Source: Dama dama
Lineage: Eukaryota > Chordata > Mammalia > Artiodactyla > Cervidae
Assembly (NCBI RefSeq): GCF_033118175.1
Contig: NC_083699.1
Span: 49,139,001-49,203,000 of the forward strand
Direction of reading: 5' to 3'
DNA: 64,000 nucleotides
The stretch's first letter is position 1, and every line of letters begins with the position of its first letter. Below the pieces are notes generated by a model. That model was not told the DNA's origin. It worked only from the letters and a program-made list of their open reading frames with translations, and made no database searches. Positions 35,090-46,206 of this stretch are shown here, one piece after another. Made by a program: the position numbers and the translations under genes.

Positions 35090-35768
35090 ATTTAAGAAAC
35101 TGTCCCTATCAGATGTGGACAAGGATTTGGAGGAACTGGAACTTGCATACATTGCTGATGGGAACGTGAAATGGGACAACCATTTTTGGAAAATGGTTTG
35201 ACAGTTTCTTAAAAACCAAACATATACCCAGCCATTCCAGTCCTGGTTATCTACTATTGAGGGGGAAAAAAAAGCTTGTATCCGTATAAAGACTTGTATA
35301 TGAAAGTTCAAAGCAACTTAGTCTGTTAAAGTCCCAAACTGGAAGCAACTCAAATACTCATCAACAGGTGAATGGAGAGACAAATTATGGTATCACCACA
35401 CAATCTAAAACTACTCAGCAATTAGAAAAAGTGAACTATTGATAACTTGTGACGATGTAGATGACTCTCAAAATAATGCTGCTGTGTGAAAAAAGTCCTT
35501 TTTAAAAAGATAAAATTATTTAAAAATCCATTTATATAAAATTCTAGAAAATGCAAACTACAGTAACAGGAAGCAGGTCAGTTAATACCTAGGAGTGGAG
35601 GTGAAGGGAGCAGGAGGGAGGCCAAGAAAATTTTGGGGGATGAAAAAATGTGTTTTTCACTGAGGTGATGGATTCCAAGTGTGTTCTTATCAAATTTTAC
35701 AGACTGGTACACTTTAAACCTGCAGCTTATTGTATGTTAGTTATACCTCAGTAAAGCTGTTAAAATGT
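35090..35768 (+). repeat. L1M LINE 3' end, sense
   Basis: AACTTGCATACATTGCTGAT, GGAAAATGGTTTGACAGTTT, CCAGCCATTCCAGTCCTGGT, AAATACTCATCAACAGGTGA, GAGGTGATGGATTCCAAGTG and TTATACCTCAGTAAAGCTGT define an older mammalian L1 3' region. No coding capacity left. Confidence 0.85.
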
Positions 35769-35809
35769 GGGAGGAAATTCTTGACTGTAGTCATACTTAA
35801 CAGCTTCCC

Positions 35810-36443
35810 TGAATCCCGTTTCTCCCTCTGGCCACCGCCCCTTTCTCTCCCCTGCACAGCCGCAGCCTCTGCTCTCCCAGCCTCTTTCCTGCCTCCTGCT
35901 CTACTCGTCCACTCTCTCCTTTTGGAATTCCAGGCCTGTCTCTCCAGTGAAATGGTTCTTTCCAAAGTCATCAGTGGCTTCCACTCAGTTCAGTGGGTAC
36001 TTAAAATTTCTCAGTGCATTTGACCTCTCAGCTGCGTTCCACTTTCTCCTTCATTTCTCGTACTTTCTATGATGTAGCACTCTCCTCTGACCTGCTTGAT
36101 AGGGGCATCCTCTTCTGCCTGTCCATTCAATGTTGGGGTTCTTCAGGCTGTGCCTACTGTTTCCCTTGGGATCTCACTCATGCCCATTGTTCAGGGACTA
36201 CCCACAATGCTGGCCATTCCCAGATTTATGCCTCCAGCCCCAACTTCTCTAAGCTTCACATCGTGTATTTAGGTCCTACATGACACCTTCTCTTGGTATC
36301 CTAGACTCAACATGTTCAGAACCCAGTCCATCCTATCAGCCCCAACCGGTTCTTCTCCTCCACTCCTGATCTCAGGGATGGCACTCTCATCCCCCCAATT
36401 GCTCAAGCTGGTAATGGGAAGTTACTTCTGACACCTTCCTCTA
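35810..36443 (+). repeat. L2 LINE RT-region fragment, sense (left part)
   Basis: Sense L2 with decayed reverse transcriptase: the translation near 36214-36280 contains QIYASSPNFSKLHI, and near 36370-36400 DGTLIPPIAQA, which parallel the L2 consensus. The Bov-tA at 36444 splits it. Confidence 0.75.
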
Positions 36444-36605
36444 GCCAGGCTCCTCTGTCCGTGGGATTCTCCAGGCAAGAATACTGAAGTGGGTTGCCAT
36501 TTCCTCCTCCAGGGGATCTTCCCAACCTCGGGATCAAACCGATGTCTCCTGTGTCTCCTGCATTGCAGGCAGATTCTTTACCCACTGAGCCATCGAGAAA
36601 GCCTC
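36444..36605 (-). repeat. Bov-tA SINE, antisense, inserted in L2
   Basis: GCCAGGCTCCTCTGTCCGTG, GGAAGATCCCCTGG inverted as CAGGGGATCTTCCCAACCTC, GGCAGATTCTTTACCCACTG and AGCCATCGAGAAAGCC. Truncated at its 3' end. Confidence 0.9.
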
Positions 36606-36690
36606 TTCCTTACCAGTCCCCTCCAAGTCCTGTGAATTTTACCTCCTAAATTTATTCGCCTTTACTCTCGCTTCCCTGTCTCTACCACCT
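36606..36690 (+). repeat. L2 LINE fragment, sense (right part)
   Basis: Continues the L2 frame past the SINE: CCAAGTCCTGTGAATTTTAC, CTCCTAAATTTATTCGCC. Confidence 0.6.
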
Positions 36691-37548
36691 GACCACTCTG
36701 CCCCAAGCTTCATTTCTCAGCTGCGTAGCTAAGGCAACTCCCAGTTGACACCCTTCCTCCCACACCCCCCGCCCCCAACTTTGAGGCTTGGTTGCAGGAA
36801 GGAGGCTGGAGCTAGGCCTTGGTGATGGCAGGTAGCATGCTGTTCTACAATCCAAGTGTGCCAGAAACAATGTGTTTCTTTCACCTTAATGAAGTGGAAA
36901 GAGTTGGTCTCTGACCCTAAGCCTTCAGTCTGCCAGGGTGGCTGGAAACTGACGTCAGTCATTCATCATGCCTCTGCCTTGCCCTGTCAGGTCTCAGGGT
37001 CTTACTAAGAACCAGGGCATGTCAGGGGCTCTGGCTGTTCATCATCTGTGCTCAGAGCCAGGCCCTCCCACAGTCCTGTCTGCAGATCCCTTTAGCTTTA
37101 TGGTCTCTGCTGCTTCTGACCCACTTTTGGGGATGGAAAGTTTGTTGAACCTGGGAACCACGTGCCCTAGAGTCTGTGTACCTCTCGGACCCTCTTTCCT
37201 GAGGTCTCGCTGGATCCCACTGATGCTGCCAGGGAGTAGGCCTCAGGTCCTGTTGTTCAAATCCTGTGGGCCTTTCTCTTCCTGCCCCAGCGTGAGGGGC
37301 AGTCTTCTGTTCTAATACGGGGGACATTGCTGTCCAGGGCCAGCTTCGTGAGCATGAATTTATGCATTCACACTTGGTGGTAAGCTCAGAAGGACCCCAC
37401 ACTTGGTTTAATGCTTTGCTGTTGCTAAAATTCTTAATAATTTTTGAACAAGGGATTCTACATTTTTTTTTGCACTGGGCCTTACAAACAATGTAGCAAG
37501 TAGGTTTTGTCCCTGCCACGCTCTACCCAGTCACTCTGCAGACCTCCT
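36691..37548. other. Unassigned intronic sequence
   Basis: ORFs on both strands (up to 155 codons at 37052-37519) show no domain and are regarded as chance. Confidence 0.5.
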
Positions 37549-37968
37549 CAGTTCAGTTCAGTTCAGGTCAGTCGCTCAGTCATGTCTGACTCTTTGCGAC
37601 CCCATGAATCACAGCACACCAGGCCTCCCTGTCTTATCACCAACTCCTGGAGTTTACTCAAACTCATACCCATCGAGTCGGTGATGCCATCCAGCCATCT
37701 CGTCCTCTATCGTCCCCTTCTCCTCCTGCCTCCAGTCCCTCCTAGCATCAGGGTCTTTTCCAATGAGTCAACTCTTCACATGAGGTGGCCAAAGTATTGG
37801 AGTTTCAGCTTCAGCATCAGTCCTTCCAATGAACACCCAGGACTGATCTCCTTTAGGATGGACTGGTTGGATCTCCTTGCAGTCCAAAGGACTCTCAAGA
37901 GTCTTCTATAACACCATAGTTCAAAAGCATCAATTTTTCGGCGCTCAGCTTTCCTCACAGTCCAACTC
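37549..37968 (-). mobile_element. BovB 3'-end fragment, antisense
   Basis: AGTTCAGTTCAGTTCAGGTC at the terminus, CCCATGAATCACAGCACACC, CATCAGGGTCTTTTCCAATG, TTCAAAAGCATCAATTTTTC. The minus strand reads ISPGCSLEGLMLKLKLQYFG. The flanks AGACCTCCTCA and AGACCCTCTCA may be an imperfect target-site duplication. Confidence 0.95.
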
Positions 37969-38631
37969 TCCTAGACCCTCTCAAATCACTTAAGGGCCCA
38001 GCCTTTTGAGAAACAGAGCCCAAAACAATGTGAAAAGTCTGCTTCTTCCCTGCCACATATTTCCTCCAAGACAATAAAATAAAGGTCACGTTCCTTTTGA
38101 ATAGACAGAAAAGGAAAGGGGGTGGGGATGAAATACACAAAGAAGAAAATTTTTGAAAATTTTTAACATTAACATCTGAAAATATTTTCTAGCCCCTTCT
38201 ACTCCCCATTCCCCCACACTTTGCCCCTCCGCCACACATTCAAGAGGCTTCCCACCTGAGCATTTGCTTCCTTGGGCCTGGCAGGGAGTCCTGATGCCAG
38301 GTCAAATCCTTGCTTGCAGGTGCCAGGTTAGCAGTTCCAGCTAAAGCAGGGCCGTGGTCCTTTGAGGCAGGCAGTACCACCAGGATGTTGCCTCCGGTAC
38401 GTGACCCTATCAGGTCCCCTCCCAGCTTCTCCCATGGCTTCCCTCCCTTTTATTTGCAGGCCTTGCATCTTGTAACAGAGGGAATGCCTGGCCTGAGTGA
38501 AGGGCCTGGGATGACGAGCCTTCCCTCTGGTGCTTCACCCTTCAGTAAGGAATCAGCAGTGGCCTGAGGTTGGAAGATACCACTCAGGAGCCCAGAATTT
38601 GAGCTGGACTACCATTTGAGATCAGCCAGTC
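37969..38631. other. Unassigned intronic sequence
   Basis: No exon or repeat recognised. Confidence 0.5.
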
Positions 38632-38982
38632 CAGCGACTCTCAACTTTTTATCTTTTAATCCATGTTCGTTTTTGTTAATCATACTGAAAACCTTATTAC
38701 ACTGGAAATTCTGTGCCTCCCTGGACCAGAAGGAGTATCTTGGTCCTTTCTTTGAGAAAGATTCTACCTAAGAAGATTAGCCAAGCTCCTTTATTTTCTG
38801 TGGCTTAAATTATGAAGGTATTGTTTGGTAATATTCCAAATATAAAATTATAATATTGAAAGAACTGTCTACACAGGCCTCTTTTACCCCACGTCTCTTA
38901 AGGGATGTGCTTTTCTGCCTCCCCTGGCCCCATCCCCACCCTCCACAACCCCGTCTGGGCCCAACCAAGTTGAGAATCACTG
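38632..38982. mobile_element. hAT-like DNA transposon remnant, family unassigned
   Basis: The ends are inverted: CAGCGACTCTCAACTT at 38632 and AAGTTGAGAATCACTG at 38967-38982, 14 of 16 positions complementary. The length (351 bp) and the terminal CAGTG-TTCTCAAC pattern fit a non-autonomous mammalian hAT element. No transposase. I could not recognise an 8-bp target duplication. Confidence 0.6.
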
Positions 38983-38989
38983 ATCTGGG

Positions 38990-39075
38990 AAATGAGCACA
39001 GAGGAGTTTATGAAGGGTTGCGGAAGGTCACCCAGCTAATTAGTGACCAGAGTTGTGAGGAGAAACACACTGACT
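38990..39075 (-). repeat. MIR SINE fragment
   Basis: GAAGGTCACCCAGCTAATTA, then GTGACCAGAGTTGTGAG. Confidence 0.65.
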
Positions 39076-40854
39076 GAAACTGCCTACTCTCATCAGGCAC
39101 CATAGTAACCATTCCTGTGAGTTATTTTACAACAGGAGGTCCCGGTAAGGAATACGGAACTAAAAAGCCACCAACAACCAGTAGAATTTGGGAAAGATCA
39201 AAAGGAGATACTCATGTCCCACTGACCTCCCAGAATCCTCCTTGTTAGAATCCATCTTGGCTGAGCAATGTGTGCACCACCAGGAAGGGCCCTGAGTCAG
39301 AATGATTGGCCAGAGACAGCCCAGAAACTAATCCCATCACCATAAAACCCAAGACTGAGAGCCACATGGCAGAGCAGGTCTCCTGGGTTCCCTGGCCCTC
39401 CTGCTCTTCACCCAGGCGCCCCTTCCCAGTGAAGTCTCTTGCTTTATCAGCACATGTCGCCTCTGACAATTCTTTTCTGAGTGTTAAGACAAGAGCCCAC
39501 TTTCAAGCCCTGGAAGGGGTCCCCCCTCTGCAACAGAGCTGGGCTACCATCCCTCTGTAAAGGGTTGCCTCTCCTGGCTATCTCTGTTTTCCAGGGGCCC
39601 CAGTGTAAACACAGTAGACAGGACAGGCAATTTGTATCCCTTGGCTTTCCCCTGGCAGATGTTCCATTAAGCTATGAAAAGCATGGATGATTGGCAGTTT
39701 CCATGGTGATGGATTTGCCAAGGATTAGCTCTGAGTGAGTCATGGCTGGGGCTCCCTCCAACGCCATCCTCTCCTGGAACAAGAGAACCTCCAGGCTGTG
39801 AGAGGGGAGAGGAGGAAGAACAGACACTTTCAGTCCCCCGACCCTGCGTCCTCATCTCTGACCAGTGACATGTTATTTAGGTTACTCTAGAGATTTTATC
39901 CTGGGGGTGGGAGACTTCCTGGGGAGAGTAGCTGAAGCCTAGGTTTCAGTGGCTCCTCTGGATTTAGGAAGCAAGGTCTTCTGTCAGTTCTCCTCTCTGC
40001 ACTCCACCACACCCTGTGGTGGTGGCTGCAGGGTGGGGCTGGGACCTTGGAATAGACTCTGCATTTAGTTTCCCAAAGCACTTTCCTTCTCTGAGCTATA
40101 CCACCAAACTTTCTCTGAAAAACAATCTCTCCCTATAGGTATTCATACACACACATAGCCACTCTGGGAATCTGGGACCACAATACATGGAGGAACTAGA
40201 AAATGGAAATTCACTGGGATTAATACCATTGTGGAAGTTGTGTAACCCTTGTCCCCAAATTTCAAACTCCTTCTGGAAGGGATAAGGGCCTCTTGTGGTT
40301 GACCACACCCAGCATCAAAATGTATGGGGGAAACCAGCAGCCTTTACCAGAATGTCCACGCTTACCTTTGTGGTCAGGAGCCCTGCTATTTCTGTGAGGT
40401 CCTTTGGCCTCCCTGGACCTGATCCTATCTCCCCCAACTCTGCACACATACACACACTCTGAGAAGTTCTGGAATCTTCTGGGCTCTTCTGGATTGGCTG
40501 GCTGTCTCTGGCACCCTCAGCTCTAGGCATCCATGCTGGCTTTGCCTTCAGCCTACCTCTACATTCCTTCTCTCCCAATGTATCCCCAGGCCTCCTCCTA
40601 AGTTATGTGTTCTTGTGGGTGAGAGAACAAGGACCTGCTGGACCAGAATGAGGTCTTGTTTTAAGGAACAGAGAGCCTGAGGAAGGACAGTCTGGGGATG
40701 GGACTCACCCCACTGCATTCTGATGGGCCTGTGAGCACGAACAGAAGAGAAGGGAGCTTTATAATTATTATATATGTTTATTTTTGTAATTTCATTTATA
40801 GAATTTATGATTTTATCAAATTAGTACAGTATCTATAATAATTATCATTACAAT
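39076..40854. other. Unassigned intronic sequence
   Basis: No exon recognised. A consensus AP-1 heptamer TGAGTCA occurs at 39736-39742. Confidence 0.5.
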
Positions 40855-41165
40855 AGCCTACAACATCAGGCACTGTGCTGAACACTTCATAGTCTTTCAT
40901 TTAAACCTCATCATGATGCCAGTGCTTCTATCAGATGCAGATTTACCATCAAGCTAATGAAGCCTGGGTTTTCAGGGTCCCTTGGTTGAATGACCTCTTT
41001 CTAAAGTTCCACTCCTAATTTCATATTCACAACTTTGTATTTTTAAAAAGTTTTAGGCCGCATGGAACCTGTATCCTTCCATGGGTTCTATTATTAATCC
41101 ATCTTACACATGAGGAAACAATGACACAAGAGGTGATTTCCCAAGGTCACCCAACAAAAAATGGT
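40855..41165 (-). repeat. MIR SINE, interrupted
   Basis: The left piece (CAGGCACTGTGCTGAACACT, TTAAACCTCATCATGATGCC) and right piece (TCTTACACATGAGGAAACAA, CCAAGGTCACCCAACAAA) are both antisense MIR. About 150 bp of unassigned sequence at 40935-41085 separates them and probably represents an inserted element I cannot name. Confidence 0.65.
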
Positions 41166-41549
41166 GAACCCCATTGCTTCCCACGTGCTTTGGCAAGGAT
41201 GCTGGAAAAGAGGACATACGTTTGTCTGGAGCTGTCCTCGACCCAGAAGTCAACAAATTGTGCTGGAATCCCAGGGTTTGAATGTCCCATTATTCGACAC
41301 AGTCTGTCTCAGCAGCATCTCTAAGGCATTGCGAGGGTGGAGTACTGACTAGTTCTGCCTAAGAACAGAGTGAAGAGGGGATGAAAGATTCCTACCTTAA
41401 CAGCTAAACAAACCAATCAGCCAGGTGTGGGGAAGCAGTGGGGCTTTGACAATTAGGTGAAAGGTAAGGAGGGGCAGCTAGAGTGCTTAGGAACCCAGGG
41501 GAGTTCTGAGTGAGGAAGGGAGCCCATCTTCCCAAAATGGACATTCAAA
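41166..41549. other. Unassigned intronic sequence
   Basis: No exon or repeat recognised. Confidence 0.5.
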
Positions 41550-41791
41550 AATTTTTTTTTTATTGTAGTGTAGTTGATGTACAATGTTGTGTGAATTACA
41601 GGTATACAGCAAAGTGCATCAGTTATACATATACATATATCCACTCTGTTTTTTTTAGATTCTTTCCCCATATAGACCATTGAGTAGAGTTCCCTGTGCT
41701 ATACAGCAGGTTCTTATTAGTTATCTATTTTATAGATAATCATGTGTATATGTCAGTCCTAATCTCCCAGTTTATCCCACCCTCAACCCCC
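41550..41791 (-). repeat. L1 LINE 3' end, antisense, inserted in MIR
   Basis: TTGTAGTGTAGTTGATGTAC, TTACAGGTATACAGCAAAGT, GTTCCCTGTGCTATACAGCA. Similar to the 8507 copy. AAATGGACATTCA (41535) and AAGTGGACATTTA (41792) match at 11 of 13 positions and mark the target-site duplication. Confidence 0.88.
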
Positions 41792-41945
41792 AAGTGGACA
41801 TTTATTTAGCACCTGCTAGTTGCCAGGCACCATGCTAGGTGCCTTATAGATGTTCCTTCTAGCTTTACAGCAGTCCTGCAAAGTACATAATCTTATCCCC
41901 ATTTGCAAATGGGGAGACCGAGGCTCAGAGCTACATTACCTTCAA
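41792..41945 (-). repeat. MIR SINE
   Basis: CATTTATTTAGCACCTGCTA, GCCAGGCACCATGCTAGGTG, CCCATTTGCAAATGGGGAGA, GAGGCTCAGAGCTACATTAC. Confidence 0.85.
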
Positions 41946-42224
41946 ACAACAAAATGCGGAAGATAAGATTAAGTCACTTTAGTGCATGGATATTCTACTT
42001 TAATGAAAAAGAAAAATAATAAATTTATGAACTTAAAAAAAGAAACAAAAGGCAACAGAGAAACAATCTCTAAATGGAAAGGGAAAATTGAAGGTTTCTG
42101 AGGTCACAGATTTGGATAGAGAAGCTCCCAGGAGGAAGTTTGGAAGTTCCTTAAGTAAGAGTGAGTAGTTCTTTAATGACCAACCAACAGAAACCAGGAA
42201 AGTCTAGGATGTGATTAGATGTTT
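41946..42224. other. Unassigned intronic sequence
   Basis: Nothing recognised. Confidence 0.5.
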
Positions 42225-42554
42225 TTCTTTAAAAAAATTATTTACTTATTTATTTATTTTTGACTGCGCTGGGTCTTTGTTGCTGTGTGCAGGCTTTCTC
42301 TAGTTTTGGCAAGCAGGGGCTATCCTTCATTGTGGTGCACAGGCTTCTCACTGCGGTGGCTTCTCTTGTAGAGCATGGACTCTAGGACATGTGGGCTCAG
42401 TAGCTGCAGCTCGAGGGCTCTACTAGAGTGCGGGCTCAGTAGTTGTGGTACACAGGCTTCATTGCCCTGTGGCATGTGGGATCTTCCGGGACTGGGGATC
42501 AAACCCAAGTCCCGTGCATTGACAGGCAAATTCTTAACCACTGGACCACAGGGA
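42225..42554 (-). repeat. CHR-type SINE, near full length, antisense
   Basis: TTATTTACTTATTTATTTAT, GGGTCTTTGTTGCTGTGTGC, GGGCTCAGTAGCTGCAGCTC, GGGGATCAAACCCAAGTCCC and CCACTGGACCACAGGGA. Confidence 0.9.
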
Positions 42555-42753
42555 AAAGTGAAGTCGCTCAGTCATGTCCGACTCTTTGCAACCCCAGCGA
42601 CTGTAGCCTACCAAGCTCCTCCGTACATGGGATTTTCCAGGCAAGAGTACTGGAGTGGGTTGCCATTTCCTTCTCCAGGGGATCTTCCCAACGCAGGGAT
42701 CGAACCCCGGTCTCCCGCATTGCAGGCAGATGCTTGACCCGGAAGCCCCAGGG
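42555..42753 (-). repeat. Bov-tA SINE, antisense
   Basis: AAGTGAAGTCGCTCAGTCAT, GGCAAGAGTACTGGAGTGGG, GGGATCGAACCCCGGTCTCC and GGCAGATGCTTGACCCGGAA. Confidence 0.93.
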
Positions 42754-42772
42754 TTTTTTTTTCATTGTTTCC

Positions 42773-43195
42773 TTGTTGTCAGTCACTATGTCATGTCTGA
42801 CTGTGACACCATGGACTGAAGCACTCCAAGCTTCCTTCACCATCTCCCGGAGTTTTCTCAAACTCATGTCCATTGAGTCAGTGATACCATCCAACCTTGT
42901 TCTCTGTTGCTCCCTTCTCCTCCTGCCTTCAATGTTTCCCAGCATCAGGGTCTTTTCCAATGTGTCAGCTCTTCACATCAAGTGGCTAAAGTATTGGAGC
43001 TTCAACATCAGGCCCCTTCAGGGTTGATTTCCTTTAGGACTGATTGATTTGATCTACTTGCTGTCCAAGGGACTCTTAAGAGGCTTCTCCAGCACTACAA
43101 TTTGAAAGCATAAATTCTTCAGGGCTCCATGTTCTTTATGGTCCAACTTTCATATCCATACATGACTACTAGAAAAACTATAACTTTGACTATAC
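42773..43195 (-). mobile_element. BovB 3' region fragment, antisense, diverged
   Basis: GTCAGTCACTATGTCATGTC, CACCATGGACTGAAGCACTC, CAGCATCAGGGTCTTTTCCA, TCCAAGGGACTCTTAAGAGG and CATATCCATACATGACTACT. Several small deletions relative to the other copies. Confidence 0.92.
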
Positions 43196-43199
43196 CGAC

Positions 43200-43276
43200 C
43201 CCAGGATCAAACCTGCTCCTCCTGTGTCCCTGCATTCCAGGTGAATTCTTTACCCATTGAGCCATTGGGGAAGCTT
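43200..43276 (-). repeat. Bov-tA SINE 5' fragment, antisense
   Basis: CCAGGATCAAACCTGCTCCT, CAGGTGAATTCTTTACCCAT and TGAGCCATTGGGGAAGC. Only the tRNA-related half is present. Confidence 0.85.
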
Positions 43277-44224
43277 TTTTTTTCCTTAAGAATTCTCATT
43301 TTCAGGATCAAAAAAGAAAATAGGGTGGGAGTGGGATTAAGATAACAGGCAAGAGGTGAAGACTTTGATCTCTGTGCCCTATGGTTGATGAAGGGGGCAG
43401 CAAGAAAAGGCAGAGGACCACTATCTTGCAGATGCTGGTAAGTGGTTAATTGACATTTATCCTGGTTATTTTTATCAATAGCTGATTTTAGAGATGTTTA
43501 AAGGATCAGTTCCTCTCCTGACCGTCCACATCTGTTGTCACAGATATTTGAGCCAGGGTGCCAAGCCAACCCCCAGTTCACCTGGTGCCACACAACCAGA
43601 CTGTGAGGTTAATGGCCGTGCTCAGAAAGGTCTGGATGGTGCTGGAGGTTTAACCTCCTCACCATCACTCTCACGTGTGAAAGCTGAGTCAGTGAAGAGA
43701 TGTAAAAGGCCTTAGGACTAGGATGGAAGACCAAGTCAGAAGGCTTTACCTGTATGAAGGAACCTGTTACTTAAGTCACGTGGTCACAAGATGCAGCCCA
43801 TATCATCATCCTGATATAGGGCAAGGACGTGGTTTGGGGTAAAGCAAATTAAGTGTTTCCTGGAACTGGCAGCTTAAGACCAACGAGGAGGGGAAATGCC
43901 CTGGACCAGGACAGACTAGTGATTCAGAACTGGTGACGGAAATTGCTGTAGGAAAACCAATGTGTGGTGCTGATTATAACTGATTATAAGTAGTGCTGAT
44001 TACAACTAAGTTCAGCACTCTTGTGGGGGCGGTAGCCTCAAATTAATCATGCCATTACTCTGTTTTAAAAAGAAAAATCCAAAAAGAGCATGGGTGTTAG
44101 GAAGAAATGGAGAGACTGTGTGATGTGGAGGAAATAACATGACTTGAATTAAGGAAACTTCAAAATGAATTCTGCTGGTTCTGCAAGCAGCTAGCTTGAA
44201 AACATGATCAAAATTGCTTCCCCT
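43277..44224. other. Unassigned intronic sequence
   Basis: No exon recognised. TGCTGATTATAACTGATTAT tandem-like words near 43970-44010. Confidence 0.5.
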
Positions 44225-44320
44225 CTTGGGGCCTCAGTTTCCTCATCTGTGAAATAAAAGGCCAGAGTCGATAATCTCTAAGATACCTTCCAGCTTTAAG
44301 AATTGTTGATTCTAAATAGC
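44225..44320 (+). repeat. MIR-like SINE fragment
   Basis: GGGGCCTCAGTTTCCTCATC, TGTGAAATAAAAGGCCAGAG, CTAAGATACCTTCCAGCTTT. Confidence 0.65.
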
Positions 44321-45979
44321 CACTTTAAAGATTTTTAGGAAGCCTGCCAAAAAGAGTATAAAGATCAAATAGGAATTACAAAATGGACACTTGGTGTTTT
44401 CCAATGATTAAAATGTTTCATTTTTTAAAAATGTTGAATGTCAAAAAAGTTTTGGGAAATAGTGTGTGCTGCATTTCTCTTCTTAGAAAAATGGACAATG
44501 AAAATTAGAATGTTGTATAGTAAGTCCAGCAGTAAGAATCTCTCTAATATTGTTTAATCAAGGTTTTTCCTACTGTTATCTTTTTAAACTGTGGAACCTT
44601 TTTTTAGGGGGGGCATTATTTGTAAATATCACTGAGAAATAATACCCATTCTACTATTTCTCCCCTAAATCTAGCTCTAACATTAATAATACTTTTAAAT
44701 TATAGCAGAAGCAGAAAGAAAGGTAACTAGGGAATCTCTATAATACCTGATAAGCATGGGTGAAAAAATATGAAATCAAAATAACTTTTCTGGATCTAAC
44801 TGGTAAGCAAGACATTTATAGTCCACCAGAACTAGAGATCATCTGCTCAAGAATTATGTAGTCGTGCAAGGGCACGAGTAACAGTGTGCAAACCAATCTA
44901 ACAGGTGTGCCTGGAACACACAGGGGAGTCACCCCGAGGCTTCCTGTCTGGAGTGCAAGTTACTGCCATTTCCTTGTCTCTGGAGTTTTGTGTTCATGGT
45001 ACTGACTGCCTATTTTCTGGCTTGCCTGTTTTGTCTCAAAAGCCCACTTCCTGGCTGTCTGGGTCTGGTCCATTCCTGAGGGTGTCCTGTCTCAGTGTCA
45101 GCTGTTTCTGCTCCCACTGACCAGGATTCCCACATGCCCCATACCAGGCCAGCTACTGGGACCTCTAATTAAAGGCAGGGTCATCACTGTGCAAGGGATT
45201 GTGGAGAGAGAAGAAAAGGGCATTTGTTATGAATACAGAACCTTTATGGAAGCAGGAAGCCATTAGGATTAATCAATCACTTTCCTAGACAGAAGCGCCT
45301 ATGGCAAGGGAGTTCTTGTGGCTCCTTATTTCTTAACTTTTGTAAATGATCTGAAGGAAGGCCTACAGAACGACATGACAAACTAGAGGAGGTACGAAAA
45401 CGGCAAAGAATACATAGCAGTATGCAAGCTTGCATACTTGTAAAGCTGAATGAATGGGCATAGAATTGCCAGGGGCTTGGGGGCAGAATAAAGTCATTGC
45501 CAAAGGTAGGAAGCCAGGTAGGTAAGACGCCGGTAAACCTGGTGACAGGTGAGAACCTTGGCAGAGGTTCAGAAGTTGGGAGATTCAGAAAGAGATGGTG
45601 TTAATGGACGAAGTTAGTGGGCCCTGAGTATCAGGTAGACGTGGAGATCTGGCCAGGGCTGGCCTTGGCTGTCAGACTCTTTTAGCAGCCAGCCCAAGCC
45701 CTTGAGCAGAGGCTCGGTGACAGGATATGGTCCCACGAGCTGTGGTCAGAGTATAGGCAGGTCCTTGGCCTTGCTTTCTTGATCCAAATAAAACCTGTAT
45801 GTGATTAAAAAAAAAAAAATAGTGCAGAGGTTCTTGTAACATAAAGCAATAGTCTCTCAGCCCACCCTCTCTCCTCCTCCAATCTTACCACCCAAGAACC
45901 CCTGTATAGGGGCAACCATTTTTAGTCATTTTTAGTACTTCAGGAGCTAACTGCATTACCAAGCAATATGCCTATATCT
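44321..45979. other. Unassigned intronic sequence
   Basis: No exon recognised. An A13 run lies at about 45807-45819. 45300-45420 may be a CR1/L3-type LINE remnant (see findings). Confidence 0.45.
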
Positions 45980-46206
45980 GAGCTTCCCTGGTGGCTCAGT
46001 GGTAAAGAATCCATGGCTAAAGAATCCCACCTGCAGTGAGGGATCTGCAGGTGATGTAGGTTGGATCCCTGAGTTGGAAAGATCGCCTGGAGGAAGGCAT
46101 GACAACCTGCTCCCATGTTCTTGCCTGAAGAATCCCATTGACAGAGGACCTGGTGGGTTATGGCCCAGAGGGTCTGAAAGAGTTGAACACAACTGAAGTG
46201 ACTTAG
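45980..46206 (+). repeat. Bov-tA SINE
   Basis: GAGCTTCCCTGGTGGCTCAG, GTTGGATCCCTGAGTTGGAA, GAGTTGAACACAACTGAAGT. CCTATATCT (45971) and CCTACATCT (46207) may be an imperfect target-site duplication. GAATCC plus ATGGCTAA words are internally duplicated. Confidence 0.93.

Noticed and set aside
37052..37519. 155-codon ORF on the minus strand
   Set aside because: Low-information composition with scattered cysteines, no domain recognised; the opposite strand is equally open.
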